A DNA stretch of 64,000 nucleotides from Celeribacter ethanolicus. Lineage in GTDB: Bacteria > Pseudomonadota > Alphaproteobacteria > Rhodobacterales > Rhodobacteraceae. Location: assembly GCF_001550095.1 (NCBI RefSeq), contig NZ_LRUC01000018.1:218264-282263 (forward strand), given 5' to 3'. Position 1 is the first letter of the stretch, and each line of letters starts with the position of its first letter. The notes beneath the pieces were generated by a model, which worked only from the letters and a program-made list of their open reading frames with translations, was not told where the DNA came from and searched no databases. Shown here in pieces: positions 33,405-41,778 of this stretch. Both the position numbers and the translations under genes were made by a program.

Positions 33405-35528
33405 TTAATCGACCGCGATCAGATCGAGGATCTGGCGCGCCGCCGCCGGGATGTTGGTGCCCGGTCCGAAGATCGCCTTGACGCCTGCATCATAGAGGAA
33501 CTGATAATCCTGCTGCGGGATCACACCGCCACAGATCACGATGATGTCTTCGGCGCCCTGCTCTTTCAGCGCTTCGATGAGCTTCGGAGCAAGCGTTTTG
33601 TGACCCGCCGCCTGCGAGGAAATCCCCACGATATGCACATCGTTGTCGATGGCGTCTTGAGCGGCCTCTTCAGGCGTCTGGAACAGCGGGCCAACGTCCA
33701 CGTCAAAGCCAATGTCGGCAAAGGCGGTGGCGATCACTTTCGCGCCGCGGTCGTGGCCGTCCTGACCCATTTTGACGACGAGCATCCGCGGACGACGCCC
33801 GGCTTTCTCGGCAAAGGTCTCGACGTCTTTCTGGATCTGGGCAAAGCCCTCGTCGCCCTCATAGGCGGCGCCATAGACCCCCGCGAGCGTTTTCACCTCG
33901 GCACGGTGACGTCCGAATGCTTTTTCCATGGCCATCGAAATCTCCCCAACGGTTGCACGCGCACGGGCGGCCTCGACCGCCAGCGACAAGAGGTTGCCCT
34001 CGCCAGATTGTGCCGCCGCTTCCAGCGCGCCAAGGGTTTCCTCGACCTTGGCGGCATCGCGGGTCGCCTTGATCTTGTCGAGGCGGGCGATCTGGCTGTT
34101 GCGCACGGCGACGTTGTCCACGTCGAGAATGTCGATCGGGTCTTCCTTGTCCTTGCGGTATTTGTTGACACCGACGATCACCTCTTCGCCGCGGTCGATC
34201 ATCGCCTGACGTTTCGCGGCGGTTTCCTCGATGCGGAGTTTCGGCATGCCGGAATTGACGGCCTTGGTCATGCCGCCCATCTCTTCGATTTCCTCCATCA
34301 GGGCCCAGGCCTTGTCGGCCAGTTCCTTGGTGAGGCTTTCGACGTAGTAAGAGCCTGCGAGCGGGTCGACCACATTGGTGATCCCGGTCTCTTCCTGCAA
34401 GATGAGCTGCGTGTTCCGGGCGATGCGCGCCGAGAACTCGGTCGGAAGCGCGATGGCCTCGTCCAGCGCGTTGGTGTGCAGCGACTGAGTGCCGCCCAGA
34501 GCCGCCGACATCGCCTCATAGGCGGTGCGAATCACGTTGTTATAGGGGTCCTGCTCTTGCAGCGACACGCCTGAGGTCTGGCAGTGGGTTCGCAGCATTT
34601 TGGACTTGGCGAGCTTCGGTTCGAACTCCTCCATCACGCGGGTCCAGAGATAGCGCGCGGCGCGCAGCTTCGCGGCCTCCATGAAGAAGTTCATGCCAAT
34701 CGCGAAGAAGAACGACAGACGCCCCGCGAACTTATCGACATCCATGCCCGCCTTAATCGCCGTGCGGACATATTCGCGCCCATCCGCCAGCGTAAAGGCC
34801 AGCTCCTGCACTAGGTTCGCGCCCGCTTCCTGCATGTGGTAGCCGGAGATCGAGATCGAGTTGAATTTCGGCATCTCGTTGGCGGTAAACTCGATGATGT
34901 CCGCAATGATCTTCATCGAGGGTTCCGGCGGATAGATATAGGTGTTGCGCACCATGAACTCTTTCAGAATATCGTTCTGAATGGTCCCGGCCAGAAGCGC
35001 GCGGTCATGCCCCTGCTCTTCGCCTGTCACGATGAAATTCGCGAGGATCGGGATCACCGCCCCGTTCATCGTCATCGACACGGAAACCTTGTCCAAAGGA
35101 ATGCCATCGAAGAGGATTTTCATATCCTCGACGCTGTCGATCGCCACACCGGCCTTACCCACATCGCCCACCACGCGCGGGTGATCGGAGTCGTAACCGC
35201 GGTGTGTCGCCAGATCGAAGGCCACGGAGACCCCCTGCTGACCAGCGGCCAGCGCCTTGCGGTAAAAGGCGTTCGATTCCTCGGCGGTCGAGAAGCCCGC
35301 GTACTGCCGGATGGTCCAGGGGCGGCCCGCATACATCGTCGCCTTCACGCCGCGCGTAAACGGCTCCAACCCCGGCGTATTGCCCAGATGCGCCATGCCT
35401 TCGAGATCGTCCTCGGCATAGAGCGGCTTGACCTTGATCCCCTCAAGCGTGTCCCACTCAAGGCTCTCAAGCGGCTTGCCACGAAGCTCCTTCTCGGCAA
35501 GCTCTTCCCATTTTTTCCTGTCCGTCAT
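33405..35528 (-). CDS. scpA: Methylmalonyl-CoA mutase (single-chain)
   Basis: A 707-residue adenosylcobalamin enzyme that interconverts (R)-methylmalonyl-CoA and succinyl-CoA, the last step of propionyl-CoA assimilation. The N-terminal TIM barrel has [38 protein letters not shown] and [16 protein letters not shown]. The C-terminal B12-binding domain has [15 protein letters not shown] (the lower-ligand DxHxxG), [10 protein letters not shown] and [11 protein letters not shown]. The length fits the homodimeric form. The start is ATG 35528 with AGGAG 7 nt upstream. It closes the propionate block that includes pccA, pccB and pccR. Confidence 0.95.
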   Translation of the reverse strand: MTDRKKWEELAEKELRGKPLESLEWDTLEGIKVKPLYAEDDLEGMAHLGNTPGLEPFTRGVKATMYAGRPWTIRQYAGFSTAEESNAFYRKALAAGQQGVSVAFDLATHRGYDSDHPRVVGDVGKAGVAIDSVEDMKILFDGIPLDKVSVSMTMNGAVIPILANFIVTGEEQGHDRALLAGTIQNDILKEFMVRNTYIYPPEPSMKIIADIIEFTANEMPKFNSISISGYHMQEAGANLVQELAFTLADGREYVRTAIKAGMDVDKFAGRLSFFFAIGMNFFMEAAKLRAARYLWTRVMEEFEPKLAKSKMLRTHCQTSGVSLQEQDPYNNVIRTAYEAMSAALGGTQSLHTNALDEAIALPTEFSARIARNTQLILQEETGITNVVDPLAGSYYVESLTKELADKAWALMEEIEEMGGMTKAVNSGMPKLRIEETAAKRQAMIDRGEEVIVGVNKYRKDKEDPIDILDVDNVAVRNSQIARLDKIKATRDAAKVEETLGALEAAAQSGEGNLLSLAVEAARARATVGEISMAMEKAFGRHRAEVKTLAGVYGAAYEGDEGFAQIQKDVETFAEKAGRRPRMLVVKMGQDGHDRGAKVIATAFADIGFDVDVGPLFQTPEEAAQDAIDNDVHIVGISSQAAGHKTLAPKLIEALKEQGAEDIIVICGGVIPQQDYQFLYDAGVKAIFGPGTNIPAAARQILDLIAVD

Positions 35529-35581
35529 CGTCAGGCTCCTTCCCGTTTTCCTCTCATACCCCCGTGAGGGCACGTTCAACC

Positions 35582-35610
35582 TTGGTTTGGCCGTCCCGTC
35601 GCCCTATATA
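35582..35610 (+). promoter_or_regulatory. Candidate promoter of the DUF4174 gene
   Basis: TTGGTT and TATATA separated by 17 bp, 22 bp before ATG 35632, in the gap divergent from the mutase gene. The -35 box matches the consensus only in part, so this is a candidate by eye. Confidence 0.4.
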
Positions 35611-35631
35611 GAGGACACCCCGGGAGGACCG

Positions 35632-36081
35632 ATGAAACAAATCTATCTCGCCGCCATCACAGCGCTTTTTCTGATCCCCGCCCCGCTTCTGGCGCAGGAG
35701 GACATAGCCGTGGAGGCGGAGGCAACTCCGCTGATCCAGAGCGCCGGAGACACCGAACTGTCCAGCTTCAAATGGCAGTCCCGCGTCATCGCCGTCTTCG
35801 CCGACAGCACGCTGGACCCGTCGTACAATGAACAGATCTCACTTCTCGAATCCCGTCCCGATGCCCTTCTGGAGCGTGACGTGGTGGTGCTCACCGACAC
35901 CGACCCGGACCTCCGCTCGCCTTTGCGCACGGCACTCCGCCCGCGCGGCTTCGCGCTTGTGATCGTCGACAAGGACGGGCGCGTGATGCTCCGCAAACCC
36001 GACCCGTGGGATGTGCGCGAGATTACCCGCGCCATCGACAAGACGCCGCTCCGGCAGCAGGAAATGGAAAGCGGGCGATAA
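35632..36081 (+). CDS. Exported DUF4174 family protein
   Basis: A 149-residue protein with a signal peptide (MKQIYLAAITALFLIPAPLL, cleavage near LLAQ). The mature domain has the thioredoxin-like DUF4174 pattern: WQSRVIAVFADSTLD, ERDVVVLTDTD, RGFALVIVDKDGRVMLRKPDPWDVREI. No active-site CxxC is present, so it is not a standard thiol oxidoreductase. It sits between the mutase and the Y-family polymerase gene, a position I believe is conserved in roseobacters. GGGAGGA precedes ATG 35632. Confidence 0.75.
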   Translation: MKQIYLAAITALFLIPAPLLAQEDIAVEAEATPLIQSAGDTELSSFKWQSRVIAVFADSTLDPSYNEQISLLESRPDALLERDVVVLTDTDPDLRSPLRTALRPRGFALVIVDKDGRVMLRKPDPWDVREITRAIDKTPLRQQEMESGR

Positions 36082-36082
36082 G

Positions 36083-37318
36083 CTACTCGCGAAAATCCTC
36101 GGCCAGCGGAATGCGCCCGAAGGCGATTTTCGCCCCTGTATAGGGCACGTGATGCGGCGGCAGAAGACCGTAGCGCACCGTGTCCTGACCGAACCGCTGG
36201 TTGAGCCGGTCGATGGCCAGACACAGTGGCGCGCGATCCTGTGTGGGCGCGAAGAGATCGTCCATCACCCGCGCCTCCCGGATCAGCCCGCCCAGCGTCA
36301 CGGAGACGGCTTTCGGTCCCGGACAGAGCGTCAACTCGGCCCAAAGCCCCGCCAGGATTTCCAAAAGAAAGAACGTGTCCTGCGTCGCGCGCAATGTGCT
36401 GTCGCGATACTGCCGCCTCTTGTCCCCGCCTTTGACGCTGATCGACAGGCTGCGGGCAAAGAACCCCTCGCGGCGCAAACGTGCCGCCGCTTTCACAAGC
36501 AGTCTCCGGGTCACAAGCCGCGCGCCCTCGGGCGTTGCGTTCGGTCCGGTCAGCACCTGCCCGTGACCGATCATGCCGCGTTTGGTCTCCGGCCAAACCA
36601 CCGTCTCGCCACGCAGCTCGCGGAGAAACCGTTCGCCCGCGACGTTGCCCCAGATCGCCCGGGCACGTTTCGGCGCGATGTGGTAGAGCGTCCCCACATC
36701 CGCAATGCCCGCCGCTTCCAGCCGTGCTTTCATCCGCCAGGACACACCCGGCAAATCGTCCAGCCCCAGATGCGCGATCTTCTCCGGCAAAACCTCCGGC
36801 GTGAGCCAGTTGAGCCCCATCGGCTTTTCCAGCTCGGCGGCGATCTTCGCCAGAAGCCGCGTCGGCCCAAGCCCCACGGAACAGCGCAAGGCCGGACTGA
36901 TTCCCAACACCGCCTGTTGCAACGACCGCCCGATTTCCAGAGCCTGGGACAGGTCCCGCTCCGATCCCATCAAAAGACAGGAACATTCGTCGATCGACCA
37001 GACCCGATGCACGGGAATAACCGTTTCCACCGCCCGCAAAATCGCATGATGATAGTCGACGCAGATGTCGTGTTTGACGGGACGAAAGACGATCCCCGGA
37101 CAAAGCTTCCGGGCCTCGTCCTGACGCGTGCCCATCCGCACGCCGCGCCGCTTGGCCTCGACACTCGCCGCGATACAGGCCGCATTCGGCGCGTCCGTTG
37201 TCAAAACGCCGACAGGCCGCCCCATCAGCGCAGGCTCCTCGGCCTGCGCCACGGAGGCGTAGTAGCTGTTCATATCGAAGAAAAGCGTCGAAACGCGCAG
37301 ATGCGAAAGCTGGGACAT
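36083..37318 (-). CDS. Y-family DNA polymerase (DinB/ImpB-like)
   Basis: A 411-residue translesion polymerase. Palm residues are intact: LFFDMNSYYASVAQAE (Asp15) and WSIDECSCLL (Asp110, Glu111). CSVGLGPTRLLAKIAAELEKP and the helix-hairpin LDDLPGVSWRMKARLEAAGI follow, then a little-finger domain. It differs from standard DinB in SIDEC instead of SIDEA and in the CIAASVEAKRRGVRMGT finger. There is no obvious C-terminal clamp-binding peptide. An SOS box lies 39 bp upstream, so it should be induced by DNA damage. Its exact subfamily is unsettled. Confidence 0.85.
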   Translation of the reverse strand: MSQLSHLRVSTLFFDMNSYYASVAQAEEPALMGRPVGVLTTDAPNAACIAASVEAKRRGVRMGTRQDEARKLCPGIVFRPVKHDICVDYHHAILRAVETVIPVHRVWSIDECSCLLMGSERDLSQALEIGRSLQQAVLGISPALRCSVGLGPTRLLAKIAAELEKPMGLNWLTPEVLPEKIAHLGLDDLPGVSWRMKARLEAAGIADVGTLYHIAPKRARAIWGNVAGERFLRELRGETVVWPETKRGMIGHGQVLTGPNATPEGARLVTRRLLVKAAARLRREGFFARSLSISVKGGDKRRQYRDSTLRATQDTFFLLEILAGLWAELTLCPGPKAVSVTLGGLIREARVMDDLFAPTQDRAPLCLAIDRLNQRFGQDTVRYGLLPPHHVPYTGAKIAFGRIPLAEDFRE

Positions 37319-37356
37319 GGCCGGGCAGACGGGAGGGGGCAGACGCTTTCAGACTA

Positions 37357-37371
37357 GAACAAAATGAGAAC
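37357..37371 (-). promoter_or_regulatory. LexA SOS box (alphaproteobacterial GTTC-N7-GTTC)
   Basis: Read on the minus strand this is GTTCTCATTTTGTTC, an exact match to the direct-repeat LexA site of alphaproteobacteria. It lies 39 bp before the Y-family polymerase start codon and after the pccA stop, so the polymerase has its own damage-controlled promoter. Confidence 0.85.
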
Positions 37372-37427
37372 ATTTGTCCAGTCTCTGCGTCTCGCCGCCC
37401 CGGATATGCCCGCCCGGCCACCATGGA

Positions 37428-39425
37428 TTATTCGAACTCCATGATCACTTCATCAACGGCAAGGCTGTCGCCCGGTTTGGCGTTGATCTTGGACACCACC
37501 CCTTTGCGCTCGGCGCGCAGGATGTTTTCCATTTTCATCGCCTCGACCGTGCAAAGCGCCTGACCGTCCTGAACCTCGTCGCCAACCTCGACATTGACCT
37601 TCACCAGAAGGCCCGGCATCGGGCAAAGCAGGAGCTTCGAGGTGTCCGGCGGCAGCTTTTCGAGCATGTGTTTCGACAGCTCGGCTGCGCGCGGGCTGCG
37701 CACATAGACCTTGAGGTCCGCGCCGCGGTTGCGGATGCGGAAGCCGCCCGGAATGTCGCCGACCTTGAGCGTCAGCGTACCATGTTCCATGTCGATCAGG
37801 GCCAGCGTCTGCCCCGGCGTCCAGGAGCTTTCGATACGGTGACGGGTGTTGTTCACCAGAACGGTGGAACCGCGCTTGTCGGCCTCGACCTGCACCGGGA
37901 AATCATGACCTCCGATCTGCACCACCCAGTCGCCGCCGACATGGCGTTCGTGGTTGTCCATCCGGCCAGAGATCCGCGCCCGGCGCACTTCGGCCACCCG
38001 GTACATCGCCGCAACCGCCGCCGCGATCCGCTCAAGCTCCTCGTAGGGCAGTTCAACCCCCTGGAAACCTTCGGGATATTCTTCGGCAATGAAGGCCGTG
38101 GTCATGTCGCCGGAGACGAATTTCTCGTGATCCATCACCGCCGAGAGGAACGGCAGGTTGTGACCGATACCTTCGACCTCGAAGGCGTCGAGCGCATTGC
38201 GCATGTTCTCGATCGCGGTCAGACGGTTCGGCCCCCAGGTGCAGAGCTTGGCGATCATCGGGTCGTAATACATCGAGATCTCGCCGCCCTCATAGACGCC
38301 GGTGTCGTTGCGCACGACATTGGTCTTGGTGACGATCTCTTCCGGCGGACGGTATTTCGCCAAACGCCCGATGGAGGGCAGGAAATTGCGATACGGGTCC
38401 TCGGCATAGAGACGGCTTTCCATCGCCCAGCCGTTGATTTTCACGTCGTCCTGAGTGATCGAAAGCGGCTCGCCATTGGCGATGCGGATCATCTGTTCGA
38501 CAAGGTCGATGCCGGTGATCAGCTCGGTGACCGGGTGTTCCACCTGAAGACGCGTGTTCATTTCGAGGAAGTAGAAATTCTTGTCGCCATCGACGATGAA
38601 TTCCACGGTCCCCGCAGAGGTGTAGCCCACGGCCTTTGCCAGCGCGACGGACTGATCGCCCATCGCCTTGCGGGTGGCTTCGTCGAGGAAGGGCGACGGC
38701 GCCTCTTCGATGACCTTCTGGTTACGGCGCTGGATCGAACATTCACGTTCGTTGAGGTAAATGCCGTTGCCGTGCGCGTCGCAGAGCACCTGAATTTCGA
38801 TGTGGCGCGGCTGGGTCACGAATTTCTCGATGAAAATCCGGTCGTCGCCAAAGGAGTTCGCGGCCTCGTTCTTGGACGACTGGAAGCCTTCGCGGGCCTC
38901 CTCGTCGTTCCAGGCGATCCGCATACCCTTGCCACCGCCACCGGCGGAGGCCTTGATCATCACCGGATAGCCGATCTCGTTGGAGATTTTCACCGCCTCG
39001 TCGGCATCCTCGATGAGGCCCATGTAGCCCGGAACGGTGCTCACACCGGCTTCCTGTGCAATCTTCTTCGAGGTGATCTTATCGCCCATCGCCTCAATGG
39101 CTTTCACCGGCGGGCCGACAAAGGCCACGCCCGCGTCGGCCAGCGCCTCAGCGAATTTCGAGTTCTCGGACAGGAAGCCATAACCCGGGTGTACCGCCTG
39201 TGCGCCGGTCTGCTTGATCGCGTCCATCACCTTGTCGATGACGATATAGGACTGGTTCGCCGGCGGCGGGCCGATATGCACCGCCTCGTCGGCCATCGCC
39301 ACATGCAACGCGTTCTTGTCCGCGTCGGAATAAATGGCGACCGTCTTGATCCCCATCTTCTTGGCGGTTTTCATCACCCGGCAAGCGATCTCGCCGCGGT
39401 TCGCAATCAGGATCTTGTCGAACAT
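37428..39425 (-). CDS. pccA: Propionyl-CoA carboxylase alpha subunit (biotin carboxylase and carrier)
   Basis: A 665-residue biotin-dependent carboxylase subunit. It begins MFDKILIANRGEIACRVMKT. The ATP-grasp part has MIKASAGGGGKGMRIAW and ERECSIQRRNQKVIEEAPSP, then FLEMNTRLQVEHPVTE. A middle BT domain follows, and the C-terminal carrier has EAMKMEN with biotinyl Lys631. With PccB it carboxylates propionyl-CoA to (S)-methylmalonyl-CoA. The start is ATG 39425, the family start. The SOS-controlled polymerase gene lies downstream on the same strand. Confidence 0.95.
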   Translation of the reverse strand: MFDKILIANRGEIACRVMKTAKKMGIKTVAIYSDADKNALHVAMADEAVHIGPPPANQSYIVIDKVMDAIKQTGAQAVHPGYGFLSENSKFAEALADAGVAFVGPPVKAIEAMGDKITSKKIAQEAGVSTVPGYMGLIEDADEAVKISNEIGYPVMIKASAGGGGKGMRIAWNDEEAREGFQSSKNEAANSFGDDRIFIEKFVTQPRHIEIQVLCDAHGNGIYLNERECSIQRRNQKVIEEAPSPFLDEATRKAMGDQSVALAKAVGYTSAGTVEFIVDGDKNFYFLEMNTRLQVEHPVTELITGIDLVEQMIRIANGEPLSITQDDVKINGWAMESRLYAEDPYRNFLPSIGRLAKYRPPEEIVTKTNVVRNDTGVYEGGEISMYYDPMIAKLCTWGPNRLTAIENMRNALDAFEVEGIGHNLPFLSAVMDHEKFVSGDMTTAFIAEEYPEGFQGVELPYEELERIAAAVAAMYRVAEVRRARISGRMDNHERHVGGDWVVQIGGHDFPVQVEADKRGSTVLVNNTRHRIESSWTPGQTLALIDMEHGTLTLKVGDIPGGFRIRNRGADLKVYVRSPRAAELSKHMLEKLPPDTSKLLLCPMPGLLVKVNVEVGDEVQDGQALCTVEAMKMENILRAERKGVVSKINAKPGDSLAVDEVIMEFE

Positions 39426-39514
39426 GTCCTGCCCTCTCCCTTTCTCAAATCGGTCCGCCCCGGCCAGACGCGCCACGCGCCGGGCCGGAACTTGTCTCTT
39501 GGGTTACAGTCACG

Positions 39515-39554
39515 AAAAAAGCCCCCCGAACGCAAAGGTCCGGAGAGCTTTTCG
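39515..39554 (-). terminator. Rho-independent terminator behind the small lipoprotein gene
   Basis: Read on the minus strand, AAAAGCTCTCCGGA pairs, with a few G-U pairs, with a TTCGGGGGGCTTTT arm and then runs into TTTTTT. It lies between the lipoprotein gene (ends 39602) and pccA (starts 39425). Confidence 0.7.
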
Positions 39555-39601
39555 ATTTCATAGCGTCACGACGCGTGAGCGCGCCGGTCAGACGAATGGA
39601 A

Positions 39602-39802
39602 TTAGTTGCAGACGCCCGCGTCGTCGCAATAGGTGCCCGCGAGCGCGCCGAGAGCCGCACCGGTGAGCACATTGTTGTCGGTCGCATCGGCCACGACGGC
39701 ACCGGCAGCCGCACCGGCGAGGGCACGTTCACCGTCGGTCTGCATGCAGCCGGCGAGCGCCGCGACGGAGACAAGGGCGGAAACGAGAATGGATTTGCGC
39801 AT
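39602..39802 (-). CDS. Small predicted lipoprotein with glycine-zipper-like repeats
   Basis: A 66-residue protein with a lipoprotein signal peptide (MRKSILVSALVSVAALAGC, lipid attachment at Cys19). The mature chain is Ala/Gly-rich (ALAGAAAGAVVADATDN, VLTGAALGALAGTY), reminiscent of glycine-zipper outer-membrane lipoproteins. It ends in a Cys pair (CDDAGVC). Function unknown. It lies upstream of pccA on the same strand but has its own terminator. Confidence 0.7.
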   Translation of the reverse strand: MRKSILVSALVSVAALAGCMQTDGERALAGAAAGAVVADATDNNVLTGAALGALAGTYCDDAGVCN

Positions 39803-40127
39803 TTTTCTGCTCGTGATTTGGTTGATACTGAGCGGATTCTAACGCAATCGCGCGCCGTCGCAAAGCCGTGAAATGCCCCGTCAAGCCCCTCGGCGGAAGA
39901 ACGCCCAAGGTCAGGGAAAGAAAGGCGAGGGCCGTTCGGGGGAAGCACGGACCTCGCCAGAGGGGAAGGGTAACGGTTTTCAGAACAGGTCGACGGGTTG
40001 CTGGTCCCGTGCGGCCTGTGAGTAAGATGGACCCGCCCGGCCATGCTCACAAGGGCACGCCCGCCCTGCCCGCCATTTTCGGCAGCAGTTCGCGCAAACC
40101 CCGGAATGCCAAGCGAAATCCCGCGCA
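39803..40127. other. 325-bp non-coding gap upstream of the lipoprotein gene
   Basis: I see no convincing gene here. A minus-strand frame opens with an ATG overlapping the TGA at 40128-40130, but it runs through the lipoprotein gene in another frame and shows no family features. The part nearest the lipoprotein gene probably holds its promoter. Confidence 0.5.
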
Positions 40128-40574
40128 TCAGTCGTCCATCTCCCCGTCGTAGTCGTCGTCGCCATTCCACATGGCGTCCCAGTCCGGCATCTCCTCATCC
40201 TCGTCTCCGCCTTCGGCAAAGATCTCGGGGAAGGCCGCCATCGCCCGTTTGACGTCGATCTTCAGAAGCGCCTCATAGGAGGCCGGGTCGAAAGTCTCGG
40301 GGTCGGCGGGCACCACTTCGCGGCCGAAAAGCCAGGACAGCCGCCCGGCATCGAGGTTGCCGCGTTCGAATTCCTCTTCGCCGAAATGCGCCCAAAGCGC
40401 CGCCATGAACGCCGCATCGGCGCGTTTGTCCGCCGATTTGCGATCCTTGTAACGCTCAAGCCCCTTGAGCGGCGTCACTCCTTTGGGGTTCGCCCGCCGG
40501 ATCGTGAACTGGTAATCCGAGCCCGGAAGCCGCCCCGGAAATCCCTTGTGTTTCAACATGTAGTCGCGTGCCAT
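40128..40574 (-). CDS. Conserved hypothetical protein with acidic tail
   Basis: A 148-residue soluble protein beginning MARDYMLKHKGFPGRLPGSD, followed by FTIRRANPKGVTPLKGLERYKDRKSADKRADAAFMAALWAHFGEEEF. The tail is strongly acidic (EGGDEDEEMPDWDAMWNGDD and a DYDGEMDD end). I do not recognise a domain. Its ATG overlaps the RidA stop (TGATG), so the two are translationally coupled in the string of genes behind pccB. Confidence 0.65.
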   Translation of the reverse strand: MARDYMLKHKGFPGRLPGSDYQFTIRRANPKGVTPLKGLERYKDRKSADKRADAAFMAALWAHFGEEEFERGNLDAGRLSWLFGREVVPADPETFDPASYEALLKIDVKRAMAAFPEIFAEGGDEDEEMPDWDAMWNGDDDYDGEMDD

Positions 40575-40981
40575 CAGCTCTCGCCCTCCTGCGGTCTGCG
40601 GGCGATCAGGTCGATCTCGACCAGAGCCCCCACGGCCAATGCGGTCACGCCCACCGTGGTGCGTGCCGGAAGCCTGTCTGAGGCGAAGTAGCTTTTGTAG
40701 GTCTCGTTGAACAGGGCGTAGTCGCGTTCGAACTCGGTGAGGAAGCAGCGGCATTGCACGATATGCTCCGCACCAAGCCCCAATTCGCCGAGAATGAGCA
40801 ACAGATTGTCCAGCACCCGCCGGGTCTGCGCTTCGATGCCTTCGGGCAGCGGCGCATCGGGCGCGGTGGGTTCGGTCGGCATCTGGCCAGTGAGGATCAC
40901 CCAGCCGTCGTCCTCGACCGCGTGGGAAAACGGTGCGACCGGGCGCGGACCGTTGGAGAACATGTGGAATTTCGGAGCCAT
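40574..40981 (-). CDS. RidA-family reactive-intermediate deaminase
   Basis: A 135-residue trimer-forming enzyme of the RidA/YjgF family, which hydrolyses reactive enamines and imines. Markers are PVAPFSHAVEDDGWVILTGQ, TRRVLDNLLLILGELGLG and RCFLTEFERDYALFNETYKSYF. The motif LPARTTVGVTALAVGALVEID has the substrate-carboxylate-binding Arg, and an acidic residue follows in the family position. It is coupled on both sides: it starts 1 bp after the upstream gene and overlaps the next. Confidence 0.88.
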   Translation of the reverse strand: MAPKFHMFSNGPRPVAPFSHAVEDDGWVILTGQMPTEPTAPDAPLPEGIEAQTRRVLDNLLLILGELGLGAEHIVQCRCFLTEFERDYALFNETYKSYFASDRLPARTTVGVTALAVGALVEIDLIARRPQEGES

Positions 40982-40982
40982 C

Positions 40983-41396
40983 TCAGAACGCCTCCCATTC
41001 ACAACTGCCGCCCATTGGGCGATAGGCCTCGAAGACCTGCGCCACATCCGGGTCCGGCGTGCCGAATTCCGTCGGAGCGGAAGACAGGGAAATGACGATC
41101 ATCGCGGGTTCCGGCGCGCTGATCCGCGGCAGGGCATAGCTCACGCAGAGCGACGACAGGTCCGCTTCCAGCTCCTCATAGGACAGCCGCTCCAGATAGG
41201 CAGGCAGCTCGGGGGCGAGAAAGCGGAACCGTGCGGTCACCCCCATGGCGGGCTGGTCCATCACGGTCTCAAAGAATGTCACCGGCTGGCCCGAAGGTAC
41301 GCTCAGCTCCTGCGCCTCAAGCGGGGCCAGTTCGGCAAAACCGGCAAAGGCCATGCCGGACGCCAGCGCGGCAAATGCGGACACACGTGCGATCAT
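40983..41396 (-). CDS. Conserved exported protein (DUF6497-like)
   Basis: A 137-residue protein with a signal peptide (MIARVSAFAALASGMAFAGF). The mature domain reads ELSVPSGQPVTFFETVMDQP, RFRFLAPELPAYLERLSYEELEADLSSLC and VISLSSAPTEFGTPDPDVAQVFEAYRP, with two cysteines that may pair. It looks like the Rhodobacterales family now called DUF6497, recognised from memory. Its start overlaps the stop of the preceding gene by 4 bp, so it belongs to the operon behind pccB. Confidence 0.65.
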   Translation of the reverse strand: MIARVSAFAALASGMAFAGFAELAPLEAQELSVPSGQPVTFFETVMDQPAMGVTARFRFLAPELPAYLERLSYEELEADLSSLCVSYALPRISAPEPAMIVISLSSAPTEFGTPDPDVAQVFEAYRPMGGSCEWEAF

Positions 41397-41749
41397 CTTT
41401 CACCCTCCCTGGCGAACCGGACCCAACGGGCGCGGTGATCTTGACTATCAAGGAGCGCACGAATGCACGCCTCGGTTTCGAATTTCGGAAACCGTCCGGC
41501 AACCATGCCGCCGGCGGTGATCTCAAGATCCTCCCCCCGCTCCGCCACCCGCACCACCGGAGCAAAGCCCCGAAGGTTTTGCAGGCTGCGCCACATGTCC
41601 TGGCGTACCTGAGAAGCGATGCGCGATTTGCGCAACCCCGCGCCCCCTTCGATCACCGCCGTGACAGCAACATCGAAACGTGCGGGCAGACGGCGCGCCA
41701 AGGTCAGCGCGCCCTCGTCCTTCAGGATATGCCAGTCATGGCGGGCCAT
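41393..41749 (-). CDS. Conserved hypothetical protein in the pccB operon
   Basis: A 118-residue soluble basic protein: MARHDWHILKDEGALTLARRLPARFDVAVTAVIEGG, then ASQVRQDMWRSLQNLRGFAP, and ending SQDHRARWVRFAREGER. I do not recognise the family. It starts 29 bp after pccB and overlaps the following exported-protein gene by 4 bp, so it is probably expressed with pccB. No membrane segment or signal peptide. Confidence 0.6.
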   Translation of the reverse strand: MARHDWHILKDEGALTLARRLPARFDVAVTAVIEGGAGLRKSRIASQVRQDMWRSLQNLRGFAPVVRVAERGEDLEITAGGMVAGRFPKFETEACIRALLDSQDHRARWVRFAREGER

Positions 41750-41778
41750 GGGATCACTCGCGGGTCACACGACCCCGC

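Noticed and set aside
37374..39563. Plus-strand open frame of about 729 codons
   Set aside because: It is the antisense of pccA. High G+C keeps the opposite strand open, and the translation has the His/Arg/Asp-rich look of a shadow frame.
39445..40170. Minus-strand open frame with an ATG overlapping the stop at 40128
   Set aside because: It overlaps the small lipoprotein gene in another frame. The lipoprotein has a clear signal and lipobox; this frame has none and runs through a terminator hairpin.
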